10,764 bases of DNA, from the NCBI GenBank assembly GCA_021824855.1, contig JAKAJX010000300.1, positions 1 to 10,764 on the forward strand. The letters run 5' to 3'. This DNA comes from Bacteroidota bacterium. GTDB lineage: Bacteria > Bacteroidota > Bacteroidia > Chitinophagales > Chitinophagaceae. The notes under the pieces are model-generated. The model was given only the letters and a program-made list of their open reading frames with translations. It was not told the DNA's origin and made no database searches. Numbering within the stretch: the first letter of the stretch is position 1; the number at the start of each line of letters is the position of its first letter. Shown piece after piece: positions 6,693 through 10,764 of the stretch. The position numbers and the translations under genes are program-made.

Positions 6693-6706
6693 ATGACAAA
6701 TGTCAT
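6693..6706 (+). promoter_or_regulatory. Perfect palindromic operator upstream of the marR-like gene
   Basis: ATGACAAATGTCAT is a perfect inverted repeat (ATGAC-N4-GTCAT). It fits the TGAY-AAAW-RTCA pattern shared with the two boxes upstream of the RIC-like gene and ccoS, and its centre (6699.5) lies 36.5 bp from the end of the -7-like element at 6729-6736, about -42 from the inferred start site. This fits a class II Crp/Fnr site. A MarR-type regulator binding its own promoter is the main alternative. Confidence 0.5.
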
Positions 6707-6728
6707 CTATCTTTTTTTTCATCTCCGC

Positions 6729-6736
6729 TACTTTTG
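6729..6736 (+). promoter_or_regulatory. Putative -7 promoter element of the marR-like gene
   Basis: TACTTTTG matches TAnnTTTG exactly and ends 4 nt before the preferred ATG at 6741, so a transcript from it would be essentially leaderless. No TTTG -33 element is found at the usual distance; a T-rich run (6712-6719) sits there instead. Transcription could also read through from the radical SAM gene. Confidence 0.35.
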
Positions 6737-6740
6737 TTAT

Positions 6741-7190
6741 ATGCTTTATAATGATATACAACAAATTAAAAATTTTAGAAACGAGTATCATAAAACAATT
6801 GTAAATATTCAGTTTACCAGTAATTGGATACTGGAAAGAGTAAAAATATTTGTAGAACAAAAAGATATTACACCTCAACAATATAATATTCTTCGTATTC
6901 TTCGTGGCAGCATTCATCCTTTATCTACTCAACAAATTAGAGATAGAATGCTTGATAAAATGAGCGATGCCAGCAGATTAGTGGATAGATTGGTAAAAAA
7001 AGAACTTGTATTAAAAAAAGTAAGCAATATTGATAAACGACTAGTTGATATTACTATTTCGGAAAAAGGATTAGAGTTACTGAAAGAGTTAGACGAAAAA
7101 AATAAAGAATTAGATAATATTATTCATAACCTTTCTGAAGAAGAAGCTACAACAATAAATAATTTATTAGATAAAATTCGCCACAACTAA
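6741..7190 (+). CDS. MarR-family winged-helix transcriptional regulator
   Basis: The 149-residue protein has the MarR layout: N-terminal dimerisation helices (about 1-35), a helix-turn-helix at about 62-84 (STQQIRDRMLDKMSDASRLV) and a basic wing at about 92-104 with the D-K-R signature (NIDKRLVDI), then a long C-terminal helix (about 110-145). Members bind DNA as dimers and often respond to small phenolic ligands or redox signals; the ligand cannot be read from the sequence. The frame extends to an ATG at 6693, but that start lies inside the palindrome ATGACAAATGTCAT and would add 16 residues unlike the family, so the ATG at 6741 is preferred. It sits 64 bp after the radical SAM gene and 84 bp before the glycoside hydrolase gene; neither is a well-known MarR target. 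Confidence 0.88.
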   Translation: MLYNDIQQIKNFRNEYHKTIVNIQFTSNWILERVKIFVEQKDITPQQYNILRILRGSIHPLSTQQIRDRMLDKMSDASRLVDRLVKKELVLKKVSNIDKRLVDITISEKGLELLKELDEKNKELDNIIHNLSEEEATTINNLLDKIRHN

Positions 7191-7274
7191 TTTCATACTG
7201 TGCATTATTTACTCTGGAGATTGCAATTCATCCACAACAAAAAAATGTACTTCTTGCTGGTTTATCTTCGGTAA

Positions 7275-8756
7275 ATGAAATTTATTTTACAACAATTATT
7301 GTATTTTTTTCTTGTAAGTATTCCTTGCATTACAATTGCTCAAGTTGCACCACCCTACGAATTTAGAGGCGTTTGGGTGGCCACTGTAGATAATATAGAT
7401 TGGCCAAGCAAAAAAGATTTATCTGTAGAACAACAAAAAGCCGAATTTATTGAGCTCGCTACTATGCACAAACGCAATGGCATGAATGCCTTAATTGTGC
7501 AAATAAGGCCGGCTGCCGATGCATTTTACCCATCGAAATTGGAACCTTGGAGCGAATTTTTAACCGGCCAACAAGGTATTGCTCCACAACCCTATTACGA
7601 TCCATTACAATTTATGATTGAAGAAACGCATAAACGCGGAATGGAATTTCATGCATGGCTTAATCCTTATCGTGCTGTTTTTAATAGCAAAAATTCGTCT
7701 ATTGCAAATGATCATATTACCAAAACGCATCCAAAATGGTTTTTAACGTATGGAGGCAAAAAGTATTTTAATCCGGGTTTGCCCGAAGTACGCCAATATG
7801 TTGCTGCCATTGTAAAAGATATTGTTATGCGATATGATATAGATGCTATTCACATGGATGATTATTTTTATCCATATAGAATTGCAGGAAAAGAATTTCC
7901 GGATGAAAAAACGTATCGGCATTCAGGTTCAACACTCAATAAAGAAGATTGGAGAAGAAGCAATTGCGATAGTATTATTCGTTTATTATCAAAAACAATT
8001 AAATCAGTTAATTCAAGGGTAAAATTCGGAATTAGTCCTTTTGGCGTTTGGAGAAATATGACTAAAGATATCGATGGCAGTAATACCCAAGCAGGACAAA
8101 CTTGTTATGACGATTTATATGCTGATATTGTTTTATGGCTTAAAAAAGGATGGATTGATTACGTTGCACCACAATTATATTGGGAAATTGGCAATAAACT
8201 TTGCGATTACACTGTATTATTAGATTGGTGGAATAAACATACTTATGGCAAACATTTATATATTGGTCATGCTGTTTACAGAGCCGGAACAAGTAAAGCA
8301 TGGAGAAATAAAGATGAATTACCCAACGAAATAAAAGCACTAAGACAATACCCTACCACCCAAGGAAGTGCTTTTTTTAGCAGCAAAAATTTTGAAAGTA
8401 ATCCTAATGGCTGGAGCGATAGTTTACAACTTAACTATTATGCAACACCTGCTATCATTCCACCAATGCCGTGGATAGATAGTACACTTCCTTCTATTCC
8501 TATAATTGAAAAAAATAAAAAAAATATTTATTCTATTTTATATAACGGAACAAAGAAAATTAAAGGTTTTGCTTTGTATGCACTGCCCAAAAATATTGAA
8601 CCAAAAAAAAACAACGCCTCTATACTTGAAATTATAGTAAGCAGTAATACAGCCACCATTAATAAAAATACTATTGCCGCAGCTACAAATAACAGGTTAT
8701 TTATTGCAGCAATAGATATAAACAATAATGTAAGTGATTGGGTAGAATTAAAATAG
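7275..8756 (+). CDS. Secreted GHL10-family (DUF187, DigH/YngK-like) glycoside hydrolase
   Basis: The 493-residue protein begins with a Sec signal peptide (MKFILQQLLYFFLVSIPCITIA, likely cut after A22; the Cys at 18 is preceded by Pro and is not a good lipobox). The GHL10 TIM-barrel domain follows, with YEFRGVWVATVDNIDWPS (28-45), VQIRPAADAFYPS (75-87), EFHAWLNPYRA (124-134), the acidic cluster DAIHMDDYFYPY (190-201), FGISPFGVWR (251-260) and YVAPQLYWE (296-304). From about 405 a beta-rich C-terminal region resembles an Fn3-like module. E. coli DigH, of the same family, cleaves peptidoglycan glycan strands lacking stem peptides; a cell-wall role here is inferred by family. The start ATG at 7275 sits directly at the signal peptide, and a weak -7-like sequence (TATCTTCG, 7263-7270) precedes it. 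The gene ends at a short hairpin shared with the converging kup gene. Confidence 0.9.
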   Translation: MKFILQQLLYFFLVSIPCITIAQVAPPYEFRGVWVATVDNIDWPSKKDLSVEQQKAEFIELATMHKRNGMNALIVQIRPAADAFYPSKLEPWSEFLTGQQGIAPQPYYDPLQFMIEETHKRGMEFHAWLNPYRAVFNSKNSSIANDHITKTHPKWFLTYGGKKYFNPGLPEVRQYVAAIVKDIVMRYDIDAIHMDDYFYPYRIAGKEFPDEKTYRHSGSTLNKEDWRRSNCDSIIRLLSKTIKSVNSRVKFGISPFGVWRNMTKDIDGSNTQAGQTCYDDLYADIVLWLKKGWIDYVAPQLYWEIGNKLCDYTVLLDWWNKHTYGKHLYIGHAVYRAGTSKAWRNKDELPNEIKALRQYPTTQGSAFFSSKNFESNPNGWSDSLQLNYYATPAIIPPMPWIDSTLPSIPIIEKNKKNIYSILYNGTKKIKGFALYALPKNIEPKKNNASILEIIVSSNTATINKNTIAAATNNRLFIAAIDINNNVSDWVELK

Positions 8757-8773
8757 CTGTAAGTACCTATTTT
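8750..8773. terminator. Putative bidirectional terminator between converging genes
   Basis: AAAATAG (8750-8756) pairs with CTATTTT (8767-8773) around a 10-base loop, flanked by A-rich sequence on one side and T-rich on the other, so either strand would give a hairpin followed by U residues. The left arm includes the TAG stop of the glycoside hydrolase gene and the right arm reaches the stop codon of kup. The stem is short and nearly all A/T, so it may be weak. Confidence 0.45.
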
Positions 8774-10749
8774 TAATTGACTCTTTTTAAAGGCAAATAA
8801 TTTTTGGGCATAATTAATAATGGCACATACTCCATAATGGTAGAAGCATTATCTAATCCAAATGCTTTTTGATCGGATTGAGCAAAGTTTTTAATAGCAA
8901 AATAAGATTCCATAATAAATCCTTCTCTTAACGATAATTCGTTTTCAATAGAAAGAAAAGTTTCGATAATAATATAACTTATGTTAGCATGAAAATCTCT
9001 TACTTCGGCACTTTGAGCTTTATTTAAAAAATCAAGTTCTTTATTATTCATCATATCCTGCATAACTTTTTTAAATAAAATATTAACTCTTGGTTGAGCA
9101 CGAAAACCCAATTTAAAATCTATCCGCATAATTTTACCTTCTAAAATTTTTGTAACAGCATATTCCATATCGTAAGGATTATCGGCTCGTTCAATATGAA
9201 TAAACCAATAAACATCGGCCCTTTTTGGTTTTCGGCATATAATAGAATCAATAATTCTTTTTTCAATATCTACCTTAGAATTAGATTTAGTAAGATATAC
9301 AAGATGTGTTGCATATTTTGGTAAATAACTATCTTCCGATAAATCTTTTATAGTTGATAAATAATCTTTTATTCGTACAAACTGCAAATACCTATTAGTA
9401 ATTTTTCTGGCTTTAAAAACAATAATCATTACAAAAAATAAACTTCCGGCACCAAATAATAAGAACATCCAACTTTGCTTCAGTTTTGCTACTTGTGCTA
9501 CAAAAAAAGAAACTTCAAGTACCATGAATATCATCATAAGCAGAATAACCAATAACCTATTCCATTTTTTTACATACCGCATATAAACACTCATTAACGA
9601 GGTAGTCATAAGCATGGTTATTACAATAGAAAAACCATAAGCAGCTTCCATTTGCGAGCTTTGCTTAAAATAAAGAATAGAAGATAAACATCCTACCCAA
9701 AGAATAGTATTTAAACTAGGAATGTATATTTGACCTTTTATATCTACAGGAAATTTTACGGTAACTCTTGGCCAAAAATTCATACTAATAGCTTCGCTGA
9801 TTAAAGTAAATGAACTGCTGATTAAAGCCTGACTTGCGATAACTGTTGCAGCTATTGCAATAAAAATACCTATAAATAAAAACCAATGTGGCATTAAGGC
9901 ATAAAATGGATTGATATTAACAGGCAAATAATCGCTGCTTTGAGCAAGTAACCAAGCACCTTGCCCCATATAATTGAAGATTAATGCCACTTTTACAAAT
10001 CCCCAACTAATTTGAATATTTTTTCTTCCGCAATGACCCAAATCGCTGTATAAAGCTTCGGCTCCTGTGGTGCAAAGAAAAACTGCACCCAATACCCAAA
10101 AACCATTGGGATACATAGTCAGTAATTCAATTCCATAATAAGGATTCATAGCTCTTAAAATATGCGGCGAATGTGTAATTTGAATAATGCCCAAAATCAT
10201 AATCATAGAAAACCAAATAAACATAATTGGACCAAAAGAAAAACCCACCACTTTTGTTCCAAATCGCTGCAAAAAAAACAACACCGAAATAATTGCAATA
10301 ACAATACTTATGGCTACTGCATTTCCGGGAACTATTATATTTTCTAATCCATGAATACTATGTAACCCTTCAATAGCCGAAGAAACTGAAATAGAAGGCA
10401 TTATTATTCCATCGGCAATAAGCGTTGCCGCACCTATAATTGCAGGCAGGTATAACCATTTAGCAGATCGGCGTACCAAAGCATATAACGAAAAAATACC
10501 GCCTTCGCCTTTATTATCTGCACGAAGGGTTAACAAAACATATTTAAATGTGGTTTGCAAGGTTAATGTCCATATAACACAAGATATTCCTCCATACACC
10601 AATTCTTCTGTAATTTTTTTATCACCTATGATTGATTTGAACACATATAAGGGAGACGTTCCAATATCGCCATAAATGATACCTAAAGTTACTATCAAGC
10701 TCCCAATCGTTATTTTATTAAGCCGATTGTGAGAAGATTCGATTGCCAT
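8773..10749 (-). CDS. kup: KUP/HAK/KT-family potassium uptake transporter
   Basis: The 658-residue inner-membrane protein imports K+, most likely with protons. The first part is a bundle of about 12 transmembrane helices (about 13-445) of the amino acid-polyamine-organocation fold, with the family motifs GDIGTSPLY (27-35), DNKGEGGIFSLYAL (78-91) and ADGIIMPSISVSSAIEGL (112-129). A C-terminal cytosolic domain covers about 450-658. The length is as expected, so the gene is complete. The start is the ATG at 10749; only 15 bases lie beyond it, so its promoter and any regulatory element are not visible. It converges on the glycoside hydrolase gene with 16 bp between stop codons. No functional tie to the neighbouring genes is evident. 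Confidence 0.95.
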   Translation of the reverse strand: MAIESSHNRLNKITIGSLIVTLGIIYGDIGTSPLYVFKSIIGDKKITEELVYGGISCVIWTLTLQTTFKYVLLTLRADNKGEGGIFSLYALVRRSAKWLYLPAIIGAATLIADGIIMPSISVSSAIEGLHSIHGLENIIVPGNAVAISIVIAIISVLFFLQRFGTKVVGFSFGPIMFIWFSMIMILGIIQITHSPHILRAMNPYYGIELLTMYPNGFWVLGAVFLCTTGAEALYSDLGHCGRKNIQISWGFVKVALIFNYMGQGAWLLAQSSDYLPVNINPFYALMPHWFLFIGIFIAIAATVIASQALISSSFTLISEAISMNFWPRVTVKFPVDIKGQIYIPSLNTILWVGCLSSILYFKQSSQMEAAYGFSIVITMLMTTSLMSVYMRYVKKWNRLLVILLMMIFMVLEVSFFVAQVAKLKQSWMFLLFGAGSLFFVMIIVFKARKITNRYLQFVRIKDYLSTIKDLSEDSYLPKYATHLVYLTKSNSKVDIEKRIIDSIICRKPKRADVYWFIHIERADNPYDMEYAVTKILEGKIMRIDFKLGFRAQPRVNILFKKVMQDMMNNKELDFLNKAQSAEVRDFHANISYIIIETFLSIENELSLREGFIMESYFAIKNFAQSDQKAFGLDNASTIMEYVPLLIMPKNYLPLKRVN

Positions 10750-10764
10750 TGCTCTTGAGTTTAT

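Noticed and set aside
6609..6917. 102-residue open frame on the minus strand spanning the end of the radical SAM gene and the start of the marR-like gene
   Set aside because: It overlaps two well-supported genes on the opposite strand, and its composition (Lys, Asn, Phe, Tyr-rich without any recognisable motif) is what AT-rich antisense DNA yields.
5645..7190. A peptide-maturation (RiPP) system built around the SPASM enzyme
   Set aside because: No precursor peptide, leader-binding domain, protease or exporter is seen in the flanking DNA; the neighbours are a regulator and a cell-wall hydrolase.
7292..7340. Lipoprotein signal in the glycoside hydrolase (Cys at residue 18)
   Set aside because: The residues before the Cys are S-I-P, and Pro at -1 does not fit a lipobox; ordinary signal peptidase cleavage after A22 fits better.
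10162..10347. 61-residue plus-strand open frame inside kup
   Set aside because: It is antisense to the transmembrane region of kup, and its Asn/His/Lys-rich product has no recognisable motif.

Overview
The window is AT-rich and reads as chromosomal DNA of a member of the Bacteroidota, probably near Chitinophagales/Sphingobacteriia. This rests on three things: the protein families and their order, the absence of classical Shine-Dalgarno sequences, and several TAnnTTTG-type -7 promoter elements. The taxonomic call is inferred from style, not from a marker gene. Coding density is high. No tRNA, rRNA, CRISPR array, insertion sequence or other mobile element was seen, and no gene-free stretch exceeds about 205 bases.

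Positions 1-5442, all on the minus strand, form a microaerobic respiration block. In transcription order it holds an Fnr-type regulator (5442-4720), a degenerate hemerythrin/RIC-like protein (4592-4020), the copper-transporting P-type ATPase CcoI (4010-1608), the small assembly protein CcoS (1463-1278), and the catalytic subunit CcoN of cbb3 cytochrome oxidase (1247 to beyond the left edge, probably fused to CcoO as in other Bacteroidota). CcoI and CcoS deliver copper and mature the oxidase; the Fnr-like protein is the obvious candidate regulator.

Two nearly identical 14-bp boxes, ATGATAAAAATCAT and ATGATAAAAGTCAT on the minus strand, lie upstream of ccoS and of the RIC-like/ccoI pair. A related perfect palindrome, ATGACAAATGTCAT, lies upstream of the marR-like gene on the plus strand. 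Each is followed by a -7-like element at a helically consistent distance, which suggests a small local Crp/Fnr regulon. This is the strongest non-coding signal in the window.

Positions 5571-8756 are on the plus strand. They hold a radical SAM/SPASM enzyme of unknown substrate, preceded by a hairpin and a possible nine-codon leader ORF; a MarR-family regulator; and a secreted GHL10-family (DigH/YngK-like) glycoside hydrolase likely to act on cell-wall glycan. A convergent junction with a short A/T-flanked hairpin separates this block from a complete kup potassium transporter gene on the minus strand (10749-8773), whose promoter lies past the right edge.

Most genes belong to known families. 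I did not find a clearly new multi-gene system. The points most worth following are the three-box regulon, the loss of iron ligands in the RIC-like protein, and the leader region of the SPASM gene.
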